Source: Antitrichia curtipendula
Lineage: Eukaryota > Streptophyta > Bryopsida > Hypnales > Leucodontaceae
DNA: 64,000 nucleotides
NCBI GenBank assembly: GCA_951230915.1
Contig: OX579633.1
Span: forward strand, 55,380,029 to 55,444,028
Direction: 5' to 3'
The first letter of the stretch is position 1. The number at the start of each line of letters is the position of its first letter. Shown piece by piece: positions 1 to 11,967 of the stretch. The notes beneath the pieces are model-generated. The model did no database searches, was not told the DNA's origin, and saw only the letters and a program-made list of their open reading frames with translations. Made by a program: the position numbers and the translations under genes.

Positions 1-507
1 AATGGGAATTTGATTCTTTTGAGGGAATCTTCAAGTTTGAAAACTTGCATTCAGCTTCCTGAAGGTTGTACATTAAATTCTGAGGCTATTACAGAAACAA
101 GCCATCCATTGCCATGCCATGTTTTCTTTGATGGACTTCTCCCAAGTAATGGTTCAATTGACTTTTCCAAACACCAAGTTTGTGGGTAGGGGCTTCCCAA
201 CCGTGGGTCTCTCAACTCTTTAAAAAACACCTATGACGACAAATTTGCATGAGGTGACTCCCATGTCTGACAAATTATAATTAACCCTTGAACGAGGTCA
301 TGATCACCGCGGTAATCATCTGTTTTAGTACTGTGTGAATTGTAAGATTAAAATAATGCAAAAGCATTCATTGGAGGTCAAACTATTCTAAAAGACTTTC
401 CCTTTTTACACAAAATTTGGAGGATCAGAATAGTTGCACTTCTATCCTTCATGGAGAGATTCTTTATCATTCATCGGTCAAAAAATGTCCTTTGTGTCAT
501 TTATGGG

Positions 508-1622
508 TTAACCCCTAAAGGACCAAACACCAATTCTTTGGCAACATAGCAATTTTAGGTAGCTCACTATGAACAAAGTTTTTATTTCTTTTCTTTTAAA
601 ATTTCCACAGAGCATGTGCCCAAGGAGTAGCTTTAAGGCCCAACAATTTTCATAACTTTTGGCTACATAATTAAAAATTATTGCATGATATGTAGTTTTC
701 GTTACTCGACCAGCAGCCCTGGCAGCTCAAATAACTTTTTTTTAAATCACTTCTTTTTTAAATAAATTTGAAACTGGTTCTAAAGATTTTCTTACACGTG
801 AAAAACTTTGAATCATTCCATTTTGATTAATGAGATGAAAGGTATGAGGAATTTTAGTATGCGGGTAGGGTCGTGGGGATGGAATCTCTAAAAAGTAAGT
901 TTATTTGAATTCTGGCCTGCAATTTTAAATGGCTTTGAAGTTTGAACACCATTTGTGGAATTGTTTGCACTACACACTTTGAATTTAAAATTTATTATGT
1001 TTAAGAATTGAGTTGGAAGTCTATAAAAAAAAATTCAAAAAACACATTTGATTTTCATTCTTTAAAAAATTATTAATTAGAAGTAAGTCTAAGATTGAAA
1101 GAAAGATTAAATTGTTAATACCTCTAAGTTGGAACTGAAACACAATAATCCCAACAGTGAGATTTTTCTAGCAAAAATACTTAACCTTGTAAAATAATAT
1201 TTTTTGAAAACATGTAAAAACTGCTTCAAAAAATGAATTCTATAAAGTATTTTTGGAAGAAGATGCTTAGATTGCCCAAAAAACAAGATTGTCCATAACT
1301 TTCTCATCGCTAGTCCAAGTAGAATGAATCAAAGCTTCACATATAGACAAAAATATAAGATTTTACAAAAAAAGTCTTAAAAATAAAAATTTGACTTTTT
1401 GTGATCTTTTTTATGCTTCCTGCCAACTTCCGTTTTGGGCTAATTGTACCATAACCTTTGTTCCTGGGCATCGATTGAAATAATAATTATATTTTCATAA
1501 ATTTTATGTATTATTTTAGTTTTTAAAAAAATTCAAAAAATTACAATGAATATTGAAATTGTATGAGCCTACCCAAGGTTGCATTTTGGCCCTTATAGGA
1601 CCAATAGGACTTTAGGGGTTAA
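508..1622. mobile_element. TTAA-flanked terminal-inverted-repeat element, copy T1
   Basis: The body is 512-1618 (1,107 bp). It begins CCCCTAAAGGACC and ends GGACTTTAGGGG, and TTAA stands on both sides (508-511, 1619-1622). The inside is AT-rich and has no credible coding frame. Read in reverse it matches parts of the copies at 49,950-50,864, 60,523-62,382 and 61,258-62,188. One shared block, around 1,287-1,348, reads in reverse as a stretch about an 'attctacttggactag' core. TTAA duplications with C-rich tips are typical of piggyBac and Kolobok DNA transposons, so this is probably a non-autonomous relative. The superfamily is inference. Confidence 0.7.
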
Positions 1623-1629
1623 AAAAGAG

Positions 1630-2420
1630 CACTAATCTAGCTATTTTTTTGTCCCCTTAGCCTATGACAAGTGGTTTTTTGTTTATAAATTTTGTGTCAT
1701 AATGCAATATTACATGAAATTTGAAATGAAGGTATATGCAGTAGTTATATACATTGAATAATTTTTTCGTTTTAAGAAAAATTACTATTTTTAAACAAAC
1801 TCCAATTGGATGCCTACATTGGCCATTAGGAGGGGTAGTACTATTTCTGACCCCAAAATGCAAATTTGAAGCTCAAAGTTGGGATACAAGAACTTCTACT
1901 ATTGTAATGTTATACAAGCCTATGAAGAGATTTGTTTAAAATAATAAATTGTCCACCTTGCACATATGCTCAAAGTGCACTACCTTTTGTGCAAGTGCAA
2001 AGAATACACTTTATTTTCTTCCCAAAGATGAAAACGGTTGAGAAGAAACATTTTCAAGTTGAGAACATTTTCAAGTTATTTTATTTTATTTTTTGAATGA
2101 TTTTACTATTTTTTAAAAATCAAACATCAAAGTGTCCATTTTCTTAGAATACTCCATAGTGCTTTTTTTGTACATAACTTTTAAAGATAAATTTTCTTAG
2201 TCTCAATTTTTGAAGACATACTATTTTCAATGCTTTTACAAATTATGAATACTTTATTTTTTTGTAAAAGAACTTGTTCCAAAAATCACAGTACTCACTA
2301 AAATAGGTCGATTTGAGCCAAAACAACAAATGTTTCTTGCAAGGACCAATGCCCCTGGTCTACTACATTTGCTTTGAATCTAATGAATTTGGATAATCAA
2401 CCTAAGTAGAGTCCCCATGT
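1630..2420 (+). repeat. Dispersed AT-rich repeat B, copy 1
   Basis: This block is matched along its length, in reverse orientation, by 62,640-63,420. Shared landmarks are the 'ccaattggatg' stretch near 1,800, the 'aattgtccacctt' and 'caaagtgcactacct' stretches near 1,950-1,985, and 'gtgtccattttctt' near 2,130. No terminal repeats or coding capacity were seen. The copies look roughly 70-75 percent alike by eye, so they are old. Confidence 0.65.
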
Positions 2421-3459
2421 ATATCCTCACTAGTAAATTTGCAAAGAAGAGAAGTTTTTTTGGCCCTTCAAAGAAATGGTGGTTTAGTGTTCACGCAATT
2501 GTCTCCAATGTAAAATATTTGCTGGCAATTTTTTGGATTTGAATTCATACTTGAAATAAAAAGCATTGCATTAATTTAGACATGGCTTGCCCCCCCACCC
2601 CACCTCACCCCAATTTAAGCTATTGCAATAGAAGGGACATATTCTTACATTTTTGTTTGGAGATTTTGACTATAGCAATGTCCCTTGCTTAAAATAACAA
2701 GCAAAAGGCCCTATATTTTTCTTCGAGGGTGCACTTAGTTCTACTATAACAAACCACGTGCAAACAAGTGGTTTCTAACAAACTATAATTTCAACCTACA
2801 ATTTTGAGCATTGTTTAATAATGACTATAGGTTTCTATTGCCAAAATTTCAAATTCAAATAAAATATGAAATGATTTCTAAAAGAGGTTGAAAATGAACT
2901 AAAATGGCATGCTTTTCAACTCAAAATGAACAAATTTATATGACCATTTGAATCAATACTCAATTCAAAATGAGCTCTTAATAGAGAGTTATTTTTAGAA
3001 TTTTTTTGTTCATTTTTTAGACAATCTTTTCTTATATAATATAAGGGTGTGAAAGTTATTTTTCAGTTCTACAGTGTATCTTTTTACTTCAGAAATTTGT
3101 AACTAATTATTAATAACAAATAAAAATATCAATAATTCAAAATATAAACTTTCAAAGTAGGAAAATCAATTCATATTTTATTTATTTATTTATATTTAAT
3201 ATTCAAAAAGTGTATTAATAGGGGGTCCAAAGTTTTATTTGCACATGGTTTCTAATGGATACTCTAAGTGAACTCTCCGAGATACTTTTGAAGAATCATT
3301 AATATTCATGAAAAAACTAAATATTTTATTTTAAAGCAAACTACACTTATATATTGGTTGTAAAAATCATACTTCTATGAATTCAATAATTTATAAAAAA
3401 TTCTTGAATTTTGATGTATATATTTTTTTTAATTTTTTGATTTTGTAGTTTTTTAGTTT
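2421..3459. other. AT-rich non-coding stretch
   Basis: Over 70 percent A+T by eye, with homopolymer runs and a short C-rich tract near 2,590-2,612. No gene, RNA gene or clear repeat could be supported. Confidence 0.6.
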
Positions 3460-5328
3460 TTTTTATGGGCCCGTCCGTCCCGTTGGAAACGCGGACGCTC
3501 CTAATGTTGGGAACTTCCGCGGCGCGACGGGGAACGCCAGGGGAACAGTGTGCAGGGGCGTCGAGGAGCCTTCGCGACGGGCTCTTCGCATTGTGGATGC
3601 TTTCAACGTGCCTAAGATTGTGTTCGACCCCGTGCGTAAAATTTCGTACAACTAACCTGGCAACTTCCCTATCCATGGCAAACCCCCGTGACTGCAGCTC
3701 GATGACACTCTCTCAAACGATCTGCCTGGCTGACATTGAATGGCGCGCCCGAGTGAACTGAACTCGTGGTCAGTAAAAAAAACAATTGGGAAGATTGATG
3801 AGGGATGAAGCTTACTCACTCCCAGTTGCTGAATACTGATGGGGGCTGTGACCCTATCTGGAAATTCCGGAAGTAAATTTGAGGAATTCATAAATTCGCA
3901 GCTACATGGGTCGTGTTGTTTCGGAAGAAGATTTTGGGATTCATATTCACGGTTGCATTGGTGTTGTTATTTCAAAGGAAGAATTTAGGGATTCACAATC
4001 ACGGTTGCATCGTTAGTGGTGTTTTGGAGGAAGATTCGGAAGGCTTGTAGGAGCTCGGATTTGCGGTCTGTGTGGAAATCGAGAGTTGGATTTTAGGATT
4101 CAGGTATTCCTAATGGCTATTGTATTGATGTTAGTGTTGAAATTGCATTGGTGAAATTCCGGTGGTGTCGGCAGATGGCAGGTAAGTGCGTGCTTATACC
4201 AGTAGTTATGATTTCATCAATGTTGGAGGTCATCATCATTTAGGGTTTCAATTTTCTGGCGAATGTGCGCATAGAACATGCGTTAGTTGGTTGTTTTCAC
4301 GCTTGATTCGATTTTCTAGAGTAAAATTGTTGGATTAGGAGCGGGTGGTCTAAGGCAAATAAAGCTATTTGCAATCCCCTGTGCAGGGTGTTCCAAATTC
4401 GAATTTCAAGCACATTTCGAGGCGGAAGCTGTCAGCAGTGGTGTCAGCAGATGGTTGCAGGTAAGTGCGTTGGATTGCGTTGGAATTTATTTGCGTGACG
4501 GGTGCGAGAGGAACAAGATTTTTCAATTAGTGAAACCTTTTGAGATTAGTTTATGGTCTCTGTCAATACTGGAGGTTGGATGCTATAAACCTGTTACAGA
4601 GCTCCTTCTTGATTTCTTGGTTCAAATGTGTTTGAGTAATTGTGTTGAGAAAGGTAAAACATTCTTCCAGTGAATAGTATCGACAAGGTGCTTATACCAG
4701 TAGTTATGATTTCATTACTGTTGGAAGTCATCCTCCTCCTACATACAGCCTCCCCACCTTTAAACATGTCTCTGCTGCGCATTGAAAATTTTCATTCGAC
4801 GTTAGGTTTACTTTAGAGCGGGGACAATCGTAGACTTTCCTATCTTTAGGCGTCAAGTATTCCAATGCTTAAGAACAAAATGCATTCACAGAAGGATCAC
4901 AAATTGAGACTCGCTTTCTGACCTTGCTAATCACAAAATCATGTGGTACTGTACGTAGCTTGAGAGAGGGATCAGTTCGTGTTTTATGCAAGAGCTCTAG
5001 GATTGCTTTGATACAAAAATTCCACAGGACCGACAATAAAGGACCTGCTTCAACCCACCCTCTTGGGGTTAAGATGGTCTGATTAAGGTTATGTGATTGC
5101 AATTTGGTGGGGTTGTCCAGGTGAACTAAATGGCCCCGTCACGCTAATTGTGAACATTATCAGTGGCATTATCTCATTCAATTTTTATGCATGTGCGTTA
5201 TCCCTTTGTACTTTTGCTTGATGGAAGTTTTGCAGATTGGATTGATGTTTGAGGTGCTATTTTGTGGGGAGACGGATTTGTGCTATCGAAGCACCTGGCA
5301 AGAACAGAAACGAGGTGCAGTCAGCCAA
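3460..5328. other. GC-richer stretch with internal duplications, no supported gene
   Basis: Base composition changes abruptly at about 3,465. The stretch contains short direct duplications. A unit around 'ggattcatattcacggttgc' (3,930-3,955) recurs, diverged, near 3,990-4,005. A stretch around 'ttataccagtagttatgatt' occurs near 4,195 and again near 4,692. 'gcaggtaagtgcgt' near 4,183 and 4,456 resembles splice donors. Possible ORFs are under 100 codons and are not conserved-looking. It may be a decayed gene fragment or promoter-like DNA beside the MULE insertion site. Confidence 0.35.
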
Positions 5329-5337
5329 GGTGAATTG
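5329..5337. repeat. Left target-site duplication of the MULE
   Basis: GGTGAATTG lies directly outside the left terminal repeat and matches 23036-23044 at 8 of 9 positions (first base differs). Confidence 0.8.
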
Positions 5338-5379
5338 GGTGTTCACTAAAACTCACCCTCCTTTTTGCGGCTATTTAAT
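5338..5379 (+). repeat. Left terminal inverted repeat of the MULE (42 bp)
   Basis: Identical, base for base, to the reverse complement of 22994-23035. Similarity falls off sharply inward of position 5379. The perfect match suggests limited time since the last mobilisation, or selection on the ends. Confidence 0.9.
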
Positions 5380-6424
5380 TCACCAGCCACTTAATGCTCC
5401 TGCAGGTCTCGTGTGTTGACCTCCTTACATGCAGTTGGCTTGATTTTCAATCCCGTGGCAATTCCCTGCGGTAACTCCCTGCGGTAATTCCTTGGGGGTG
5501 CAGTGTTTCGGCTTCTGACGCCATGTCAGTTTCCTTACCAGATCCCATGGATGGCGGATGCCTGCATGCATGGTTAGCCATGGCCCATGGGTGTTGGATG
5601 CATGCCCCATCTGGCTGCACATGGTCTCGATTTCCGTGCCGATCTCAATGTTTCGTCCTCATAGTCTACGCCAGCTCAGTGTTTCACCGTCGGACGCCTG
5701 CTCCAGCAGTAGGGTTGCCGTTGCTAGGGTTTAGGTGGCCGCGAGGTTTTTTCCGGCGATGCTTTGAGTTTTGGGGTTTCTGCAGTTGAAGCTTCTGGTT
5801 TTGTTTGATGAGGGCGTTTGTCAAAGCCTTCACTTCTTTGCAAATGTCCTTGAGTTGCTGTTGGTTCAATTTGGGGAGAGCGATTGACAATGCTGTTGAT
5901 TCAATTTGAGAAGAGCGACTCTCAGGGTTTGGGGAGAGCGATTGACGATGCAATTTTTGCTTGTGTGCACCGCCTAGTTTAGGGTTCAGTTGGTGCTGAG
6001 AATATTGTATGGGATGTATTTGTGGTGGTGTTAGGAGATTTCAGATTTTAGGAACCCTACATTCTACTGTCAACTTCTGAGCGTGTTTGAAAGGGGCAAC
6101 TTGTCTGTTTAGGGTGTGATTGAACTGAACGAGTTGGCTTAAGGTTTAGATTGTGCCAAATTCTGGATTTAGGGCTGTGGTTTTGGGTTCTACGACAGTA
6201 GGGTTTGGGGTTGGTGTACAGACTTCTTCGGGTCCTATGGAAGACTAGATGCTTTGAATGTCCAGATTATTCTGCTCAAATCAGATTTACATTGCTCGCA
6301 TGGATTCAGGTTTAGGGTTTGCAAAAAAACTTTAGGGTTCAGGGAGACTGATGTTTGTAAAAGTCCAACGTTTCTGTTGTAGGTCTACACTTAGCATTTA
6401 GGGTGAGTCCTTCTCGCGATTTAC
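5380..6424 (+). promoter_or_regulatory. MULE left arm upstream of the transposase
   Basis: About 1 kb without a convincing coding frame, between the left terminal repeat and the transposase start. It is rich in scattered 'agggttt'-type words (5,715-6,400) and has a partly duplicated stretch around 'gggagagcgattgac' (5,876 and 5,934). By position it should hold the transposase promoter and 5' leader. No specific box is claimed. Confidence 0.4.
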
Positions 6425-6942
6425 ATGGCAGATTTCAAGAATGACCCATTTGCTTCTGAAAGCATAGATTCTTTACTGAATTCCACAGCTAACACTTCCT
6501 GTGATGAGTGGTACAAAGAACAATCGCAGATGGAGCTTCGAGCCATTGAAGCAAAGGTGCAACGTCCACCTGAAGGGCCCATTAGCAAAGCAGACTTGCT
6601 ATGGGACATGCGAGAGACGCACCTAGTCCGGTCAGTGGATGGTGATCGTAGGAAAGACCGTGTAGTAGCTCAGCAATGTTTCATCTTGAGCACCAGAATC
6701 GAAGACTTTGTACGGGGGATGGAAAGCAACAATGGAGAGGTCTGTTGTAGATATGTCAAGATTCGAACCAAACCACAGAAAGAACCCGGCACTTTCAGGG
6801 TTTATGCAAATGCGTCCAAGGATGTTATCCGGTACAGCTTTCTTTCCCACACCCTCACTATCCTCTTCCATTATTGTTCATGTAATTAGGCAGAACTTGT
6901 ACTATGGATAATTTTGCTGATATGCCGGATTTTACTCTGCAG

Positions 6943-8033
6943 ATATCACTGTCAATATGGGCCGCAAGACCACAGTGGTAACGTGAAGACAGTTACTTCC
7001 TTGTTGCTGCCGAAGCAACGACCAAAAGTGGTAGTATCGGGTCCTGGGACAAGCCGACGTTCACGGAAGAAGAAAGATGTTACTGCCGATGCCAACGTAC
7101 AGGTGGACACGACGAAGAAAAGACGAGGTAGGAAGAAGGGTGCCCAAGTAGCAACTGCAGGTGAAGTCGCAGGCAAACCAAAGCGCACACGGAAGAAGAA
7201 AGATATACGGAATTCTGTCCACAATGACCAAAGCATTACACCTGATGTAGCCAGCGCTCCGCAGACGGCACAGACAGATGGAACCGGAAATATTGATGAC
7301 CCCATCGCGCAAAACACTAATCCAGTATGTCACCAAAATCCCGCAAATGGAAATGGCAGTGCTCCGTTGAATACAGACTCAATGGCCACCATGTCCGTCA
7401 GCGTTGAATTCCAGACGAGAGACGTCATAGACCTGAATTCACCGGCGGACTTAATAGCCAACCTGTGTATTACCGGGGATTCAAACAAAGGTCGGGGGGA
7501 AATAGATCTGAACACACCAGCAGGTGATTCAGTGCCCATACAACAACTGCCTCGTCTCAACACCAACAGCATTCTTCTTGAAGGCAATTCCGCTATACAG
7601 AGGCCAACACAGAGTAAAAGGGTAGTGCCATGCAAGCGATGACAGAGAACAAAGAAGCCTGCCAAAACATTGAGCAACTTCACCATTGATCTCAATGTTG
7701 TTCCCCGCGAGAAAGAGGACGATGCACCTGAAACTGAAAAGATGTGTAACATTGCCACGTTCTTGGCATCTTCCACAACTGCAGGAAAAAATACTTCAGC
7801 CATGAACACAGTTGCGTTGCGGAATGCAGCAGCTTCAAGATACACTTGTGGACATGAAAACACTGTTTGCAGTGAAAATCCTGCTCCACCGGAAAGAAAT
7901 GCTGGAGTGCAGCACATCACACTACACAAGCCAGCAGCAAAGCAGCAATCCACCTACGCCAAAACCTAAGAAGTCGCACGACTCAAAGAAACAGTGGAGA
8001 GGCTCGTTGAAGCGGGGATGTTTAGCATCCTTT
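6943..8033 (+). pseudogene. Transposase N-terminal region with basic AT-hook-like motifs
   Basis: One frame runs through 6943-8033 apart from TGA at 7640 and TAA at 7967. It encodes two basic patches, KKRRGRKKG near 7,115 and KPKRTRKKK near 7,177, of the AT-hook/nuclear-localisation kind. Two repeats of the form 'D(V/L)IDLN(S/T)PA' or 'EIDLNTPA' appear near 7,420-7,515, and a similar 'TIDLNVVP' at about 7,685. A helical stretch ARLKETVERLVEAGMF precedes the core. Such regions contact DNA or nuclear partners in other MULE proteins. That role here is inference. Confidence 0.65.
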
Positions 8034-8040
8034 AGTGTGA

Positions 8041-9576
8041 AGACATTTTACTTACTATCCCATATCACTGAAGTTTGCATTTTCGAAGCAGAGCATGTCA
8101 ACCGAGACCGGGTTCAATGCCACGGATTGCTTGACACATGTGACCGTGGTGCATTTTCATGGAATTTGTCAACAGAAATCAAGGACTTTGTATTGGCACT
8201 TCTAAGAAACGGGCACAGTGTTCCACAGATTATGAGCAAGCACATAGCAATTGTGAAACATGCACTGGCAGCTGGAACTAACCTGACACGAGACATGTTT
8301 CTACACGAACGAGATGTTCGAAATTTGGCTACGAAGGTGGCACGGGAGACATACATGCTTGACAAGCAAGACGCCAAGAGTGTCCAGCTCTGGGCACAAG
8401 AAAACCCAGACAGTATTTTCTATTACCAGGAAACAGGCGTAGCGGTCCACGGAGGGCTCACACCGTCAACCATTCCTTTCACTGTCGGCATTCAGACACC
8501 TTGGCAACGCGACATGATGCTGCAGTTTGCCCACGAGGGAGCCCTTTCAATTGATGCCACGTTTGGTACAAATGAGAATAAGGTACGTCGATCTACATTG
8601 ACACTGCAAGTGTTCAGTAAGAGGCCTGTAGTTTTTTGGAGTACAGAGAAATGGCTGCTTCAATGTAGGGGTGCACTAACGAAATACATTGTTGTTGTTT
8701 TACAGTTCCCTTTGTATACCTTAATGGTATTTGACGAGTGGCACAATGGGATTCCTGCTGCCTTCATTATTACATCCCGCGCGGCTCAAGAAGACCTCAT
8801 TCCATGGATGAGGGCGCTGAAGATGACCATGAGAAAAGAAAATCCGGATTGGAATCCTAACGCGTTCATTGTAGACTGCGCACAAGGAGAGATCAATTGC
8901 CTATAGTATGGCCTCGCCTTTAACTTTTTCTCTCTTGTAGTCTGCAGAAAATGCTCACAAAATTATTAGTTACATTCCACTTTAGAGTAATTGTGCAAAT
9001 CTGAATGCCTTTTCTTGTAAACCGTGAAAACATGCCAAGTACACTGATGTACTCTCCAATCAAATATTGGCAAATCGTAAAGGTCAAAAACACTGACAAC
9101 AGATGCCTCGTAATGCTGCAGGACCGTCTGGCCCGTCACTGCTATCTTTCTGTGCTTGTGGCATGTGCATAGGGCTTGGCAGAAACAAGCTTGCATCAAG
9201 ATACAGGATTTAGTGCTTAGGGCTGATATCTTGAAGGGGCTCGGGGCTATTATGTACGATCGCACGGGACCAGCAGAGGAGTATGCCACTGCTTGGGCGA
9301 ATTACAAATTGCGTGAACTTGAAGATCAGTACCCTGCTGCAAACGAATTCTGGGATTACCTTCGGCAACAGTGGTTGCCAAAGCTGCACATGTGGGTGGT
9401 TGGATATTGGAACTTGCCGTACGCTGGACAAGACACAAATGCGGCGGTGGAGAATTACCACGGTTACATGAAATCCGTGCTGAAGGCAGAGAGGAGCCGT
9501 CTCACTGGGAGACGTGTTGATTGGGTTATTCATGTTCTCACCGGTGACGTACTCACGCACTACTGGTACCAGCGCG
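8041..9576 (+). pseudogene. Transposase DDE core
   Basis: Coding runs to 8582, where AAG meets a GTACG donor. A GT-AG intron (8583-8705) rejoins at FPLYTLMVFDEWHNG in phase. The frame reaches TAG at 8904-8906, after VDCAQGEINCL. About 240 bp of non-coding-looking sequence follow (probable intron or insertion). The frame resumes near 9,143 as IFLCLWHVHRAW and continues to the junction with the nested element at 9576 (HYWYQRV). Asp in SIDATFG and Asp in FIVDCAQ are the likely first two catalytic acids. The third (Glu) is probably within 9,290-9,360 and cannot be fixed by eye. Confidence 0.8.
9572..9576. repeat. Left target-site duplication of the nested element
   Basis: GCGCG, repeated at 13060-13064. 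Deleting one copy together with 9577-13059 restores the transposase reading frame across YQRV/RKQ. Confidence 0.88.
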
Positions 9577-9870
9577 TGTCACAACACGAAAACCAAATTT
9601 CCATATAGTTAGAGCAGAGTAGATAGCATAGATAGAGAAATTTTGAAATTTTGTAGTTAAGAAAGTATAGTTGTCTTCCGGAAGAGCTTACGTTTGAACT
9701 AAGCCTTCATCCGGAAACGAGTTTCCTTTCCGGACAAGTTAGGGTTTCCGGATATGACCCGGAACGCCGCCAGCTACGGAATAGGGATCCGGCCTACGAG
9801 GCTACGGGACGCACCTCGGGAACGGAACCCTAATCTTGTTCCAATCCGGGAACTGGCGGTACTGTTTTGG

Positions 9871-9879
9871 CTATTTAAA
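9871..9879 (+). promoter_or_regulatory. TATA-like box of the nested element
   Basis: CTATTTAAA lies about 150 bp upstream of the ATG at 10021, in a GC-rich context. Position and form fit a polymerase II promoter inside an LTR or transposon. Inference only. Confidence 0.4.
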
Positions 9880-10020
9880 GGCCACCACCGCCCTGTCTCT
9901 CTTCACTTCTTGAGTTTCCAAACTCCTCCACGCATAGCTAGTTGAGAGAAAGTCTGGTGAGAGTGCATTTACGGATAGAGAGAGGTGAGGCCGGATTAGG
10001 GTTACTTGGTTGGTGCACCC

Positions 10021-11967
10021 ATGGCGGAAAGTAGTGCGGCGAGATCCGCGAGAGCGTCGGTGGTTGCTCGGATGGTCAGTCCGTCCATACCAACTGACCC
10101 CACCGCTCGACAGGAGTTAGAACAAGATCTAAAACGGTTAGGGTGTGCCGGACTGATCGAGAGGCCTTGGAATCTGAAAGGGGAGGAGTTGATTCAGGAG
10201 CTCATCAACGGGACATCCAACCAGTACGAGCTGACGGTGCGAGGACAGCCCAAGGGGTGGACGGAGGACGTGTGGGCGGAAGTCTACTCGTTCCGGAAGT
10301 TCGAAGACGGGTTCGCATCTCGGGCGGATAAGTACGCCACCGGGAAGTTCCGGAACCCTCCTCACGCGAAGGAAGGGTACGCGATCAGTGACTGCGTGGA
10401 TGAGCGCCATCGGCGGGTGCTCAACTTCCTGATCCCGATACTGTATCCGGAAAAGCCTACCCGGGTCACAGTGACGATGGCGAACACAATCTTCGGAGCT
10501 TTGGAAGAACGGGTGGTGCATTGGGGACGTATCATAGCCCAGGTGGTAGCGAAGCTTGCAGATCACGTATCCAAGAGCTGGTACAGCCCGATCAGCCCCT
10601 ACCTTTTCCACATCTACCATTACGGAGATGTGTTGACACAGGACGAGCTGTTGGTGTACAACACCGGACTGGAGCTGGTCAAGTATGACTTAACGGATGA
10701 GCTGGAGAAGGATGAGCCCCTACCGGAAGAGGAGAATGATCCGGAAGAGGAAGTCTTGGAGCGGAAGAAGTCAAGGCGGAAGTCGACGGATCCGAGTTCG
10801 CGAGGAAAGCAACTCGAGACGGAACATGAGGAACCCATCCAGGTTCCGGAAGAAGGGAAGCCGCCCCTCCGTGAGTTCTTCGACATCGGCTTTGACTGGA
10901 TGCACCAGGCCCGGAACCTCCATCACAAGGCCATCCAGTTCATGGAGGAGGTGGCGACGGAGCTCAACGTGCCACCCGCGGAAATTATTGAGGAGATTAG
11001 ACAGAGACCGAATCCGGAAGTCATCCGTCAGAAGGACGAGCAAATCCGGATTCTGGAGAGAAGCCGGGAGGAGGCAGAAAGCCGGAGGAACTGGGCACAA
11101 GGAGAGTGCGAGGCGGCATAAAAGAATGAGAAGGACGCCATGCAGATGGTCCGGAATCTCCAGACCCAAATCGGACAACCGGCGGACGTCATCAACAAAG
11201 CCAGACTTTACGACGCCCAGTTGGTGACGGGAGGACACATCACCGGATCCAAGGTGGTGATGATCCTCATGGATTTCGAGGCCCGGATGCAGAAGGTACT
11301 CCAGGAGATGCAGACCCTGGTGGCACGCGTCGATCTGGACAGAACGATGGACTTCTCCACCTTTCCGGAAGCGGACCTCACCACCAACCCGTATCTTCAA
11401 ACTCCGACAAAACCGGTCGTGGGGATTCCGGTTTTGTCGCAACCAAGAAGGTTGCATTCGCTCCTAAAACCAGTTGTGCAGCGGGAGTGGCTAACTCAGA
11501 GGACGGATTCTCCAGCCAAGAATCCGGAAGAGAGTCAGAGTGTTCTAGAGCAGGGCGGAACCTCTACGCCTGTGTAGAGTCAGACATCGGAAGGGACGCA
11601 GATCAAGGAGAATTTGCTCCACCGGATCGGGGCGATGGAGAATCCGGTGAAATCTTTCTCGGATGACTTCATCCACATGCAAGAGGAAACTCCCGCGAGG
11701 CCATCTCCGCCAAAGACTGCCGACGAGCCAATCAACTTGGACTCGCCCATCCGGGAGATGGAGATTCTCGAATCCGAGAAGGAGGATTTCGAGACAGAAT
11801 CCGTGACGGAGACGGATGAGGAGGAAGACTCTCCACCGAAGAAGCGGAAGATCCAAACCCGAGCGGCCGGAAAGATCACACTAGTGCCAAAGACCAGGGC
11901 GAGGACCTCTCTTGCGCAATCGGGGAGCAGTTCGAAGAAAGCGAAGAAAATAGGATTCAGAGGTTAG
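10021..11967 (+). pseudogene. ORF of the nested element, unknown function, two in-frame stops
   Basis: A single frame of about 649 codons runs from ATG 10021 to the TAG ending 11967. It is broken only by TAA at 11119-11121 and TAG at 11575-11577; no frameshift is needed. The first ~240 residues look like a folded domain (VLNFLIPILYPEKP and VVHWGRIIAQVVAKLADHV segments, ending near YHYGDVLTQDELLVYNTG). It resembles gag-adjacent or 'plant transposon protein' ORFs in general style, but I do not recognise a family. Next comes a Glu/Lys-rich charged linker, a long coiled coil (about 10,950-11,350), and an acidic tail followed by a basic PPKKRKIQ motif like a classical nuclear import signal (about 11,830-11,860). 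No protease, reverse transcriptase or integrase motif is seen. Confidence 0.7.

Noticed and set aside
3383..3891. Small open frames in the GC-rich stretch at 3.4-3.9 kb
   Set aside because: Under 100 codons, on both strands, no recognisable motif.
5700..6420. Telomere-like agggttt words in the MULE left arm
   Set aside because: They are scattered single words, not a TTTAGGG array; such words are common in plant gene leaders.
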